A DNA stretch of 12,790 bases from Candidatus Saccharibacteria bacterium UBA2866 (GTDB lineage: Bacteria > Patescibacteriota > Saccharimonadia > Saccharimonadales > Saccharimonadaceae), in assembly GCA_002350545.1 (NCBI GenBank), contig DEEY01000017.1, forward strand, positions 12,567 through 25,356, written 5' to 3'. The notes under the pieces are model-generated. The model had not been told where the DNA came from. It searched no databases and worked only from the letters and a program-made list of their open reading frames with translations. Shown here one piece after another: positions 1 through 7,106 of this stretch. The translations under genes and the position numbers were made by a program. Each line of letters begins with the position of its first letter. Positions within the stretch are counted from its first letter, which is position 1.

Positions 1-257
1 TAATTCATCGTATCGATAATCGCAAGGCCATCATACACTGACCCACCAGGTGAATTAATATAAAGCTTAATTGGTTTTTTCGAATCTTCATGCGCTAAGT
101 ATAAAAGCTGCGCAATCACCAAATTCGCCGTATGCGAATTAACATCTTCGCCTAAAAACACAATCCGGTCGTTTAGAAGCCTTGAATAGATATCATAAGC
201 CCTCTCCCCTTTATTTGTTTCCTCAACCACTGTTGGTACTAAATAATTCTTTGTCAT
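1..257 (-). CDS. clpP: ATP-dependent Clp protease proteolytic subunit, N-terminal part
   Basis: Serine peptidase of the ClpP family, which forms the proteolytic chamber that degrades proteins fed to it by a Clp ATPase in the cytoplasm. Only the first 85 residues are present; the gene runs off the left edge. The translation starts MTKNYLVPTVVEE and contains the family signatures SRLLNDRIVFLGEDV, IAQLLYL and LYINSPGGSV, where the SPGGSV glycines form the oxyanion region. The catalytic Ser-His-Asp residues lie beyond the edge and cannot be checked. The ATG is 2 bp after the clpC stop. Its Shine-Dalgarno AAGGAG is made of the last two sense codons of clpC (Lys, Glu), which indicates translational coupling to clpC. 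Confidence 0.96.
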   Translation of the reverse strand, partial: MTKNYLVPTVVEETNKGERAYDIYSRLLNDRIVFLGEDVNSHTANLVIAQLLYLAHEDSKKPIKLYINSPGGSVYDGLAIIDTMN

Positions 258-259
258 TT

Positions 260-2728
260 TTACTCCTTTACTAATCTAAGTTTACTTTTAACGAGCTTTA
301 AAGTTGGAATATCGCCCTTTATTAATTTTCCAGCAATAATTTCCTCACTCAGCAAAGATTCTACTTCATCTTCAATACAACGCCGAAGTGGCCTTGCGCC
401 ATTTTTCGGATCATAGCCTTTTTCAATCAAATAATTTTTTGCCTTCTCATCAATCTTGATGCCAATTCCCTTCGTCGCCAATCGTTTTTTCAAATCATTG
501 ATCAAATTGTCAAATATTTTTTCTACATCCTTTCTTGTCAATGCATGGAATACTGAAATATTATCCAATCGATTTATAAGTTCCGGACGCATTACTTTTT
601 TCAAAGCTTTCATCGCATAAGACTTGTTTTCTTCGTATTCTTCCGCCAAAGCTTTTTTATCTTTTGTAGTTTTTGCAGTAAACCCAAGCTCTGACTCCCT
701 ATACATATCTGCCGAACCAAGATTAGATGTTAAAATTACAATTGTATTATTAAACTTAATCTTATTTCCTTGCCCATCCGTCAATACGCCATCTTCTAGA
801 ATCTGCAAAAGTAAATTAAACACGTCCGGATGCGCCTTTTCAATCTCATCAAACAAAATCACCGAATACGGCTTTCTACGCACCGCTTCAGTTAATTTAC
901 CGCCATCATCATAACCAATATAACCAGCCGGCGCACCAACAAGCCGCGACACATTATGCTTTTCGCCAAACTCACTCATATCGATTTTTACTAAAGCATT
1001 CTCGCCACCAAACACTTCACGTGCAATTACTCGTGCTAATTCAGTTTTCCCTACACCAGTTGGGCCCATAAATAGAAATGAACCAATCGGTCTTCTAGCA
1101 TCCGCTATTCCACTTCTACCTCGCCGAATTGCCTTCGATACAGCTTTTACCGCTTCATCCTGTCCAATAATTGATTTTTTCAACTCTTCCTCTAGATTAA
1201 TTAACATTTTCATTTCCGAACCATGTACCTTAGATACTGGAATGCCAGTTTTGAGAGATACCGCCGTTGCTAAATGTTCTTCAGTTAATTTCGGATTTAC
1301 AGTCTCTTTTACGCCAGCTTTTTCTAGTTTTTGAATCTCCTTCTCAAGCCGCGCCAATTCAGTTTTATAACCAGCCGCTTTTTCATAATCTTCTGCTTCC
1401 GCCGCCGCCTCAATTTTACCTTCAAGTACTGATTTTTCGATCTTCAATTTTTTATACTTTCCACCACCCTTTTTATCAGCCGCAACTTTGCAAATTGCCG
1501 AAGCTTCATCAATAATATCAATTACCTTATCTGGCATAAAACGATCATTAATATATCGTTGACTCATCACAATTGCTGTTTCTAGGCAAACATCCGGAAT
1601 CACTACTCCATGATGCTTTTCGTAATGGCTCTTAATCCCCTTTAAAATTCTAAGCGTCACCGCTGCCGATGGTTCTTCCACCATTACTGTCTGAAAACGG
1701 CGTGACAAAGCTTTATCTTTTTCAATAGATTTTCGATACTCATCTAGAGTTGTCGCCCCAATTAGATTAATCGAATTCCTAGCAAGCGCTGGCTTTAGAA
1801 TATTTGCCGCATCCATCGATCCTTCACTTGAACCAGCCCCAGAAAGCAAATGCAACTCATCAATGAACAGCAAAATTGAATCATCCCCCGTCGCTTCATC
1901 AATTACGCCTTTAATTCTTTCTTCAAATTCACCTCGAAATTTCGTTCCAGCCACAAGTGAACTTAAGTCAACTTGCCAAATATGTTTGCCAATCAAAGAA
2001 CCTGGCACTTCGTTCTTAACAATTCTAGTTGCAAGACCTTCAACAATTGCCGTTTTGCCAACTCCAGCTTCACCGATCAAAACTGGATTCGATTTTGTCC
2101 GTCTAGAAAGCACTGTTACAACTCTTTCAATTTCATTTTCACGCCCAATTACAGTGTCCAATTTTCCTTGTTTTGCTTCTTCCGTCAAATCCTTTCCATA
2201 ACGCGACAAAAACCTAAGTTGCTTCCTGTTCATATATTTGGCTTTTTCGGCTTTTAATTTCTCGTCCTTTGTTTGTTCTTCTACCAATTCTTCAATTTCA
2301 TCTAATATTTTTTCATTATCAACTTTCAAACCAGCCAAAATCAAAGCTGCACGCGAGTTTGGTTGGCTTAGTAAAGCATATAGTAAGTGCTCCGTGCCAA
2401 TCACGGTTAAGCCCTGCTCCTTCGTATAATTCTGTGCCATTCTGAGTGTCAAGATAACTGCCTCCGAAAGCGACATCATTGCCATATCCGAACCAGGAAC
2501 CTCTACCGCTACTTTATTCAACGCTTTTTCAATCTCTTCAGTTGTTACACCTTCCTCTCTCAGCATCTTTGCACCTGTCGAATTATCCATCGACATTATA
2601 CCAAGCAACAAATGCTCCGTCCCCATATAGCCATTATTGTATCTTTTACTATAATAATCCGATTTTTGTAATGCAAAACGCGCATTCTCGGACAGTTTTT
2701 TCATGATTTCACTAAATTCTTCCTGCAT
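260..2728 (-). CDS. clpC: ClpC-type AAA+ unfoldase, partner of ClpP
   Basis: Hsp100 ATPase that unfolds substrates and passes them to ClpP. From the chosen start it has 822 residues: a double Clp N-domain (about 1-140), first AAA+ domain with Walker A GEAGVGKT (about 219-226) and Walker B LLFIDE, a short middle region (about 425-475) with a UVR-like coiled coil typical of ClpC rather than the long ClpB M-domain, second AAA+ domain with Walker A GPTGVGKT (about 555-562) and Walker B VILFDE, and a C-terminal D2-small domain. An LGF tripeptide (about 681-683) sits where ClpC and ClpA carry the ClpP-docking loop, so it should bind ClpP, encoded immediately downstream. The open frame extends to 2761, but that ATG lies inside the CIRCE/-35 region, so MQEEFSEIM at 2728 is the better start. 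The next Met (2704) is possible. Regulated by HrcA, by inference. Confidence 0.95.
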   Translation of the reverse strand: MQEEFSEIMKKLSENARFALQKSDYYSKRYNNGYMGTEHLLLGIMSMDNSTGAKMLREEGVTTEEIEKALNKVAVEVPGSDMAMMSLSEAVILTLRMAQNYTKEQGLTVIGTEHLLYALLSQPNSRAALILAGLKVDNEKILDEIEELVEEQTKDEKLKAEKAKYMNRKQLRFLSRYGKDLTEEAKQGKLDTVIGRENEIERVVTVLSRRTKSNPVLIGEAGVGKTAIVEGLATRIVKNEVPGSLIGKHIWQVDLSSLVAGTKFRGEFEERIKGVIDEATGDDSILLFIDELHLLSGAGSSEGSMDAANILKPALARNSINLIGATTLDEYRKSIEKDKALSRRFQTVMVEEPSAAVTLRILKGIKSHYEKHHGVVIPDVCLETAIVMSQRYINDRFMPDKVIDIIDEASAICKVAADKKGGGKYKKLKIEKSVLEGKIEAAAEAEDYEKAAGYKTELARLEKEIQKLEKAGVKETVNPKLTEEHLATAVSLKTGIPVSKVHGSEMKMLINLEEELKKSIIGQDEAVKAVSKAIRRGRSGIADARRPIGSFLFMGPTGVGKTELARVIAREVFGGENALVKIDMSEFGEKHNVSRLVGAPAGYIGYDDGGKLTEAVRRKPYSVILFDEIEKAHPDVFNLLLQILEDGVLTDGQGNKIKFNNTIVILTSNLGSADMYRESELGFTAKTTKDKKALAEEYEENKSYAMKALKKVMRPELINRLDNISVFHALTRKDVEKIFDNLINDLKKRLATKGIGIKIDEKAKNYLIEKGYDPKNGARPLRRCIEDEVESLLSEEIIAGKLIKGDIPTLKLVKSKLRLVKE

Positions 2729-2737
2729 AATACCCCT

Positions 2738-2766
2738 ATTATATATAATTAGCACTCTCATGTCAA
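2738..2766 (-). promoter_or_regulatory. Consensus sigma-70 promoter of clpC-clpP
   Basis: On the minus strand TTGACA (2766-2761), a 17-bp spacer and TATAAT (2743-2738): both hexamers are perfect. The predicted start of transcription is near 2731, three bases before the ATG at 2728, so the mRNA would be almost leaderless. The TTGACA is the centre of the nine-base CIRCE spacer. Confidence 0.88.
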
Positions 2767-2777
2767 GAGTGCTAATT
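2747..2777. promoter_or_regulatory. CIRCE operator (HrcA binding site) of clpC
   Basis: TTAGCACTC, nine spacer bases, then GAGTGCTAA at 2749-2775. This is an exact match to the CIRCE consensus, and the arms extend by AA/TT to 11 bp each. CIRCE is the known binding site of the heat-shock repressor HrcA. It overlaps the -35 box and most of the spacer of the clpC promoter, which would block RNA polymerase directly. hrcA itself is not in the window. Confidence 0.96.
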
Positions 2778-2800
2778 CACCAATTTTACCCCCTATTTAA

Positions 2801-3514
2801 CTAGATTTTCGAGTAATTATCTTTATTCGTAAATATCTGTTTCATTGAATCAACTGTTTTGACTTCTAAATCAATGTCACTTTCATTAGACGAGAAAGTT
2901 GATTGAGGATTACGATAATAATAATCGTAATTCTCGTCAGAGAAAATTAATTGACCTAAACTACCACTTGGGTCTGCGGAAAAATCAGTTCCAATTGGAT
3001 AACGTGATATACAAGCAAGCCAGTTTTCTTCTGTAGAAGTGTTAAGGAAGCTTGGAGTATTTTGAGCATCGCTATTTACACCATTAATATATAAGTATTC
3101 ACCGTCTGTATCGCTACGATAATCAAAGTAGTAACTAAGGTTTTTGAGTTGATTGTTGGTATTAATTTTAATGTTCCACTCACCAATGTAGATATAATTT
3201 GCTGTGTTAATATCCGATTCTGTGTCTTCATCGATAATGGTCTCTTCGTTTTCGGGTTGTTCGGCGAGTTGGTTTTGCAGCTCAGAGATTTGCTCGTCTT
3301 TTTTGGTAACACGCGAGTTGCCATCAAGATAAGCCCAAACCCCAAATCCAATACCACCAGCAGCGAGGAAAGCTAAGATTATCATACCGATAATCATACC
3401 TTTATTCTTTTTTGGTTTATCTTTAAATACTACATCACTACCTGGGTTCATCGGTGTAGTCATTGGTGCCGGAGCCGGCGCAGTACTGTTTGCCATATTA
3501 TTATTTGGTTGCAT
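2801..3514 (-). CDS. Single-pass membrane protein with external domain, paralogue A
   Basis: Not recognised as a named family. The 237 residues form a Pro/Ala/Asn-rich, probably cytoplasmic N-terminus (1-32), a basic KPKKNKG stop, one membrane helix (about 40-62, rich in Ile, Leu, Gly), a short heptad-like stretch (SELQNQLAEQ), an acidic linker (EETIIDEDTESD) and a roughly 140-residue external domain rich in Tyr, Asp and Ser with one Cys (WLAC). No lipobox is seen, so it is a signal-anchor protein rather than a lipoprotein. It is closely similar along its whole length to the product at 6402-7106, with blocks such as SYYFDYRS, GEYLYINGV and SADPSGSLG shared exactly. The start has a good SD, AAAGGA, 4 nt before ATG, and an extended -10 promoter upstream. 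A surface role is inference from topology. Confidence 0.88.
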   Translation of the reverse strand: MQPNNNMANSTAPAPAPMTTPMNPGSDVVFKDKPKKNKGMIIGMIILAFLAAGGIGFGVWAYLDGNSRVTKKDEQISELQNQLAEQPENEETIIDEDTESDINTANYIYIGEWNIKINTNNQLKNLSYYFDYRSDTDGEYLYINGVNSDAQNTPSFLNTSTEENWLACISRYPIGTDFSADPSGSLGQLIFSDENYDYYYRNPQSTFSSNESDIDLEVKTVDSMKQIFTNKDNYSKI

Positions 3515-3539
3515 ATGATCCTTTCCGCTTATGCTTACT

Positions 3540-3548
3540 ATTATATCA
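3540..3548 (-). promoter_or_regulatory. Extended -10 promoter of the paralogue A gene
   Basis: The minus strand reads TGATATAAT (3548-3540), a TGn extended -10 with a perfect TATAAT. No convincing -35 is seen. The expected start near 3533 gives a leader of about 19 nt containing the SD. Confidence 0.7.
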
Positions 3549-3554
3549 CGAACG

Positions 3555-3563
3555 TGTTAGAAT
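3555..3563 (+). promoter_or_regulatory. Possible extended -10 promoter pointing into the 3570-3738 region
   Basis: The plus strand reads TGTTAGAAT (3555-3563), a TGn extended -10 with one mismatch, and a poor -35 TTACTA 17 bp upstream. The predicted start, about 3570, is exactly the first base of an 11-base arm that pairs with 3728-3738. It lies back to back with the paralogue A promoter. No coding gene of useful size follows. Confidence 0.35.
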
Positions 3564-3655
3564 GATAGCAAGTGGGGTTGCAAACTTAAAAGTAAATGCG
3601 GGGAGAAAGGAGGGTTATGGATGTTGAAGTCGAAAACATAAAAGTTGCGATTAAA

Positions 3656-3686
3656 CTAAAAATCACCCCTCATAAGAAGGGCGATT
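3656..3686 (-). terminator. Imperfect hairpin with short T-run, possible terminator or attenuator
   Basis: AATC-CCC-TC pairs with GA-GGG-GATT around an ATAA loop (3661-3686), with two mismatches. On the minus strand it is followed by TTTTTAGTTT. It could end the synthetase-galU transcript, whose last stop is at 3763-3765, or act as an attenuator for the promoter at 3702-3730. The stem is weak, so the call is modest. Confidence 0.4.
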
Positions 3687-3701
3687 AAATAACCTAGTAC
3701 T

Positions 3702-3730
3702 ATTCTACCGCACACTTAAAGAAATGTCAA
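3702..3730 (-). promoter_or_regulatory. Strong sigma-70-like promoter downstream of galU
   Basis: On the minus strand TTGACA (3730-3725), a 17-bp spacer and TAGAAT (3707-3702). Transcription would start near 3695 and meet the hairpin at 3661-3686 within about 10-35 nt. It would therefore give either a very short RNA or, on read-through, a leader of about 180 nt for the paralogue A gene (ATG at 3514). Confidence 0.5.
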
Positions 3731-3762
3731 CCCCACTTACCGTTTGCGTTATTCACTGGGCA

Positions 3763-4593
3763 TTAATTACCACAAACAACATTATTTGCGTGGAGCCAAC
3801 CCTCCACTGAACCACCATCTAAATATTCACCTTTAGTTGCGGCGATTCGCATTGTGCCGCCATTTTTAATATATTCGTCAATCGGATCGGTCACCATATA
3901 TTCCTGATCTTTCGGTCCAAAATCGTGCTCGTTCACATATTTGACAATTTGTTGTAACAATTCTGGTGACATGATATATTTTGATACATTAATCAAATTC
4001 GAAGGCGCTTCCTCAGGAGTTGGTTTCTCAACGACATTGACTAATTTCCCATCTTCCACAGACAATACACCATATTTGTCAACTTTGCTTTTGTCAATTT
4101 CTACCCCCAAAATAGCCGAATCAGTAACATCCTGAACCGAATTAATTAAAGCAGTAGCTGCCGATTCGCCACCAGGATTCCATACAAAATCATCACCCAT
4201 AAACACTAAAACTGGCTCGTTGATATTGTATTCCTCAACCACCATCGCAATAGGCACAGCGGTCCCATATTTACCAGCTGGATCCTGCACAGTATAATGA
4301 ATCGTGACATCATCCGGCAATGTTTTCGCAAGTTTCAATCTATCTTCTTTTCCTCGCTCAATTAAGTACTGATTCAAGGCTAAATTATCTTTATAAAACT
4401 CCTGTACCTGACAAGGCTCTACATTGGATATCACCATGTAAATATCTTTTACTCCAGCCTCAATCAATTCCTGCACAGAATAATCAACTAGGGGACGGTT
4501 ACCCACTGGAAGCATTGATTTTTCAATTATTTTTGTAATCGGCAAGCGGCGCGTTCCCCATCCCGCTACCGGAATAATAGCTTTCGTAATCAT
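3763..4593 (-). CDS. galU: UTP-glucose-1-phosphate uridylyltransferase (GalU-type nucleotidyltransferase)
   Basis: Makes UDP-glucose from UTP and glucose-1-phosphate, the activated sugar for glycans and envelope polymers, in the cytoplasm. The 276 residues are near the usual 280-300. The N-terminus AIIPVAGWGTRRLPITK is the nucleotide-binding loop; KSMLPVGNRPLVDY is the second substrate loop. VFMGDDFVW carries the metal-binding Asp. VVEKPTPEEAPSNL is the GalU signature with the sugar-contacting Glu-Lys. GEYLDGGSVEGWLHAN is the C-terminal part. ATG lies 12 bp after the synthetase stop and has no Shine-Dalgarno. A good promoter overlaps the end of the synthetase gene, so it may be read both from the operon and from its own near-leaderless mRNA. 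Another hexose-1-phosphate nucleotidyltransferase activity is possible. Confidence 0.9.
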   Translation of the reverse strand: MITKAIIPVAGWGTRRLPITKIIEKSMLPVGNRPLVDYSVQELIEAGVKDIYMVISNVEPCQVQEFYKDNLALNQYLIERGKEDRLKLAKTLPDDVTIHYTVQDPAGKYGTAVPIAMVVEEYNINEPVLVFMGDDFVWNPGGESAATALINSVQDVTDSAILGVEIDKSKVDKYGVLSVEDGKLVNVVEKPTPEEAPSNLINVSKYIMSPELLQQIVKYVNEHDFGPKDQEYMVTDPIDEYIKNGGTMRIAATKGEYLDGGSVEGWLHANNVVCGN

Positions 4594-4602
4594 AATATAT
4601 TT

Positions 4603-4631
4603 ATTCTACATCTCTCTAGCCATTTTTTCAA
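4603..4631 (-). promoter_or_regulatory. Promoter of galU overlapping the end of the upstream gene
   Basis: On the minus strand TTGAAA (4631-4626), a 17-bp spacer and TAGAAT (4608-4603), one mismatch in each box. The TAG of the -10 is also the stop codon of the upstream synthetase gene. Only 9 nt separate the -10 box from the galU ATG, the same distance as in clpC, so the transcript would have about 3 nt of leader. Confidence 0.6.
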
Positions 4632-6312
4632 GCTTTCTAAAATCTGTCTTATTGGCTCGTGTCAATGGTAAATCGTCCAAAAACACAATTTTACGTGGTA
4701 TTTCATAGGATTTCAAAGTGATTCTCCGTTTACCAAGGCTAAATGGTTCAGCAGCCTTTTTTGCGATAGCTCGTCTAACTTCATTATTATGCCCAACCTT
4801 GTCTTGAGTCACCACAAAAGCATATGCCGCAAGTCCGAGCTTAGCATCAGGCCCCTTCACCACATAACACTTTTTCACTAATTCAGATTTTGACACCGCC
4901 ATTCTCACTACTTCATAATATACTTTTGCTGGCAAATTATTTATAAAGAAAGTTGCTCGTCCTACTAAAGTAATAAAACCAGTCTCTGATACATATGCCA
5001 AATCCCCAGTTTTCACAAACTTACGTCCCCTAATTTTGACTATTTTCTCGTCAGTTAACTCTGGTCGATTGTAATATCGGCTCAAAATATGCTTGCCGGT
5101 AACATATAGCTCTCCAGTTTTACCAAAATTTAGCTCTTCGCCAGTTTCTGAATTCAGCACCATCACATGAGCACCAGCTGGAATTTGTCCCACTGAATCA
5201 GGGTTATAAGTACGATTACCTACAGCAGTAGAGATGAGCCCCAAAGCTTCACCCACGCCATAGCCATTACTAATTTTAACATTCTTAAGGCCCCGGGACT
5301 TAAAGAAATCCAAAGCCGCAAGCGAGGCCGATTTCTCCAGCCGTTCACCACCTGAAGCAAACATTTTAAGTTCCGAAATATCGGTATCGTCTTTTATCAA
5401 TTTAGGTAAAGCCTCAAGCAAAGTTGGTACACCAAAAATCGTATTTGGATTTTTATTCAAATAGTAGTTAATATTACTCTCGTCAATATCTGGCGTCATG
5501 ATTACCTCACCACCGCCGCAAATCGGCGCAAGCGTCGAAACCACTAACCCATACGGACAATCGAGTTTAACGTAATCCATCCAGGTGTGGAGTTCTTTAT
5601 CCCACATTTTAACATCTGATGCAACCTTTGAATAAATTGCCGAAGCAATCAAAGCCTTATTAGTAAACACCATTGGCTTCGGCCCAGAAGTCGAACCCGA
5701 AGTAAACGTAATTAAGGCTTCTCGATTGCCCGCAAAAGGGTGTCTTGGCACATAGCCATGATATTTTTCGGCAATTTTGGTAATCGTTTGTTTACCTAAC
5801 CAAAATCCATCAAGTGCAGAAAACTCAATATCTTCCTCTTGTTCCTCATCCGGCCCAGCCTCATCAACCGTCCTTCCGTCCATATTAATCACATACTTCA
5901 ATGTTTTCACATCCCGTTTTAAATCCTTAATTCTCTTATTTTTATATTGATAAGTTATGAGAATTTTAGATTTAAACTCTTCAAGGTAATGAATCAAGGT
6001 ATCACGCGGAGTTTTCTCATCCAAAAAACTTGCAATTGCCCCAATCCTATTAGCCGCTAAAAATATTAAAATGTTCTCGTACATACTACGGCCAGTAGCC
6101 ACTAGAATAATGTCGCCTTTCTTTATACCTAACTGCAAAAAAGCTTTAGCCAAAGTCCTTCGATCACGACTAAGCTCTCGTCTCGTAAAGTCTAACTCTT
6201 TTTGATTGACAACAACATTATCCCAGTGTCTTAGGCTAGATAGGTTAAATAAAGTTGATATACTGACATGCGGCACTAAAGGGTCGCGCTTTTGATTTTT
6301 AATTTTTAACAT
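4606..6312 (-). CDS. AMP-forming acyl/aryl adenylate synthetase (ANL superfamily)
   Basis: Activates a carboxylic acid with ATP to an acyl-adenylate, normally then transferred to CoA or a carrier. From the chosen start it has 568 residues and one complete adenylation domain: phosphate loop TFTSGSTSGPKPM (about 202-214), adenine-binding NGYGVGEA (about 349-356), ribose-binding KTGDL (about 434-438), hinge VGRATFFIN, and C-terminal catalytic Lys in LTRANKTDF (about 555). There is no carrier or thioesterase domain, so it stands alone. The substrate cannot be read from sequence. The frame is open back to a GTG at 6333, but ATG at 6312 has a near-perfect SD, AGGAGGT, just upstream and the promoter start (about 6335) leaves no room for the longer form. 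The gene is followed by galU at 12 bp, suggesting activated precursors for an envelope component, by inference only. Confidence 0.88.
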   Translation of the reverse strand: MLKIKNQKRDPLVPHVSISTLFNLSSLRHWDNVVVNQKELDFTRRELSRDRRTLAKAFLQLGIKKGDIILVATGRSMYENILIFLAANRIGAIASFLDEKTPRDTLIHYLEEFKSKILITYQYKNKRIKDLKRDVKTLKYVINMDGRTVDEAGPDEEQEEDIEFSALDGFWLGKQTITKIAEKYHGYVPRHPFAGNREALITFTSGSTSGPKPMVFTNKALIASAIYSKVASDVKMWDKELHTWMDYVKLDCPYGLVVSTLAPICGGGEVIMTPDIDESNINYYLNKNPNTIFGVPTLLEALPKLIKDDTDISELKMFASGGERLEKSASLAALDFFKSRGLKNVKISNGYGVGEALGLISTAVGNRTYNPDSVGQIPAGAHVMVLNSETGEELNFGKTGELYVTGKHILSRYYNRPELTDEKIVKIRGRKFVKTGDLAYVSETGFITLVGRATFFINNLPAKVYYEVVRMAVSKSELVKKCYVVKGPDAKLGLAAYAFVVTQDKVGHNNEVRRAIAKKAAEPFSLGKRRITLKSYEIPRKIVFLDDLPLTRANKTDFRKLEKMAREM

Positions 6313-6341
6313 ATTACCTCCTGAAAGGCCCACTTATGCTT

Positions 6342-6350
6342 ATTTTATCA
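6342..6350 (-). promoter_or_regulatory. Extended -10 promoter of the adenylate synthetase gene
   Basis: The minus strand reads TGATAAAAT (6350-6342), a TGn extended -10 with one mismatch. The expected start near 6335 gives a leader of about 23 nt containing AGGAGGT. No clear -35 is seen; its region overlaps the divergent promoter at 6366-6374. Confidence 0.6.
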
Positions 6351-6365
6351 CATTTTTTTAGATTA

Positions 6366-6374
6366 TGCTATAAT
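6366..6374 (+). promoter_or_regulatory. Extended -10 promoter of the paralogue B gene
   Basis: TGCTATAAT (6366-6374) is a TGn extended -10 with a perfect hexamer. The 12 bases TTATGCTATAAT are identical to the gpmI promoter. The expected start is about 6381, and GGAGGG (6393-6398) is the SD before ATG 6402. It lies back to back with the promoter at 6342-6350, so one regulator could affect both genes. Confidence 0.75.
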
Positions 6375-6401
6375 TATTAACATAAGAATAACGGAGGGCA
6401 T

Positions 6402-7106
6402 ATGCAACCGAATGCAAATAGCAACATGATGAATAATGCACCACAAACTACACCAATAAATCCTGGCGGTGATATAGTTTTCAATAACAAACCAAAGAAG
6501 AATAAAGGCATGGTTACCGGATTAATAATCCTAGCAATGCTCGCCACCGGCGGCATCGCCTTCGGCGTTTGGGCCTATCTCGACGGTAATCAAAAAACCG
6601 CCAATTTAAACAACCAAATTTCCGACCTAAAGTCCCAACTCGCCAACCAACCCGAAATCGACGAAACAGTCATTGATGTAGATACCGACTCAGAAGTGAA
6701 TACGTCAGACTATATTTATATTGGCGAATGGGGCCTGAAAATTAATACTAATGAACAGCTCAAGAACATAAGCTATTATTTTGACTATCGTAGTGAAACA
6801 GAAGGCGAATATTTATATATTAATGGAGTGAAAAGTGATGTCGAATCCATCCCGAGTTTCCTTAATACATCTACCAAAGAAAACTGGCTCGCCTGTTTAT
6901 CACGTTATCCAACAGGGACAGGCATTTCAGCTGATCCAAGTGGAAGCCTAGGCGAATTAGTGTTTTCCGATGACAACTATAGCTATTATTATGGTCACCC
7001 TCAATCAACTTATTCATCCGATCAAAACGATATAGATTTGGAAATTCAAACCGTAGAATTAATGAAGCAATTATTCACTAATAAGGACAACTATTCTAGA
7101 ATCTAA
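6402..7106 (+). CDS. Single-pass membrane protein with external domain, paralogue B
   Basis: Not recognised as a named family. It has 234 residues with the same plan as the product at 2801-3514: an Asn/Pro-rich N-terminus (1-29), basic KPKKNKG, a membrane helix (about 37-60), a short heptad-like stretch (QISDLKSQLANQ), an acidic linker (DETVIDVDTDSE) and a Tyr/Asp/Ser-rich external domain with a single Cys. By eye about two thirds of positions are identical to A, including the last block FTNKDNYS, while many codons differ at third positions. This indicates a duplication old enough for synonymous change but held under protein-level constraint. It is the only sizeable plus-strand gene here. The final codons and stop lie in the left arm of the 171-bp inverted repeat at 7096-7266. 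Confidence 0.9.
   Translation: MQPNANSNMMNNAPQTTPINPGGDIVFNNKPKKNKGMVTGLIILAMLATGGIAFGVWAYLDGNQKTANLNNQISDLKSQLANQPEIDETVIDVDTDSEVNTSDYIYIGEWGLKINTNEQLKNISYYFDYRSETEGEYLYINGVKSDVESIPSFLNTSTKENWLACLSRYPTGTGISADPSGSLGELVFSDDNYSYYYGHPQSTYSSDQNDIDLEIQTVELMKQLFTNKDNYSRI

Larger units (their letters stand above)
3570..3738 (+). ncRNA. Candidate structured RNA in the 3515-3762 gap
   Basis: This 248-bp gap has no protein gene that I can support. On the plus strand the sequence forms nested pairings: AAGTGGGGTTG (3570-3580) with CAACCCCACTT (3728-3738), TGCGG (3597-3601) with CCGCA (3708-3712), and GGGTTAT (3612-3618) with ATAACCT (3689-3695). Inside these are small hairpins at 3621-3639 and 3661-3686. 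The outer helix starts at the predicted start site of a weak promoter. It does not match 6S, tmRNA, SRP or RNase P motifs that I know. There is no U-tract terminator on the plus strand. The competing reading is minus-strand signals (promoter 3702-3730, hairpin 3656-3686). Tentative. Confidence 0.25.

Noticed and set aside
2729..2761. ATG at 2761 as the clpC start
   Set aside because: It overlaps the CIRCE spacer and the -35 box, so it lies upstream of the predicted transcript; the extra residues do not resemble Clp N-domains.
2762..2800. Terminator after the paralogue A gene
   Set aside because: The only hairpin there is the CIRCE palindrome, and no T-run follows on the minus strand; read-through into clpC cannot be excluded.
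3076..3357. 93-codon minus-strand frame inside the paralogue A gene
   Set aside because: It is an out-of-frame shadow of a gene whose protein is confirmed by its paralogue; no SD or family resemblance.
3617..3688. Plus-strand 23-codon frame (starts MDVEVENIK) with a strong AAGGAGG upstream
   Set aside because: The SD-ATG spacing is only 3 nt, the final codons fall in the hairpin at 3661-3686, and the purine-rich stretch is equally explained by RNA pairing with 3689-3695. A microprotein remains possible but is not supported.
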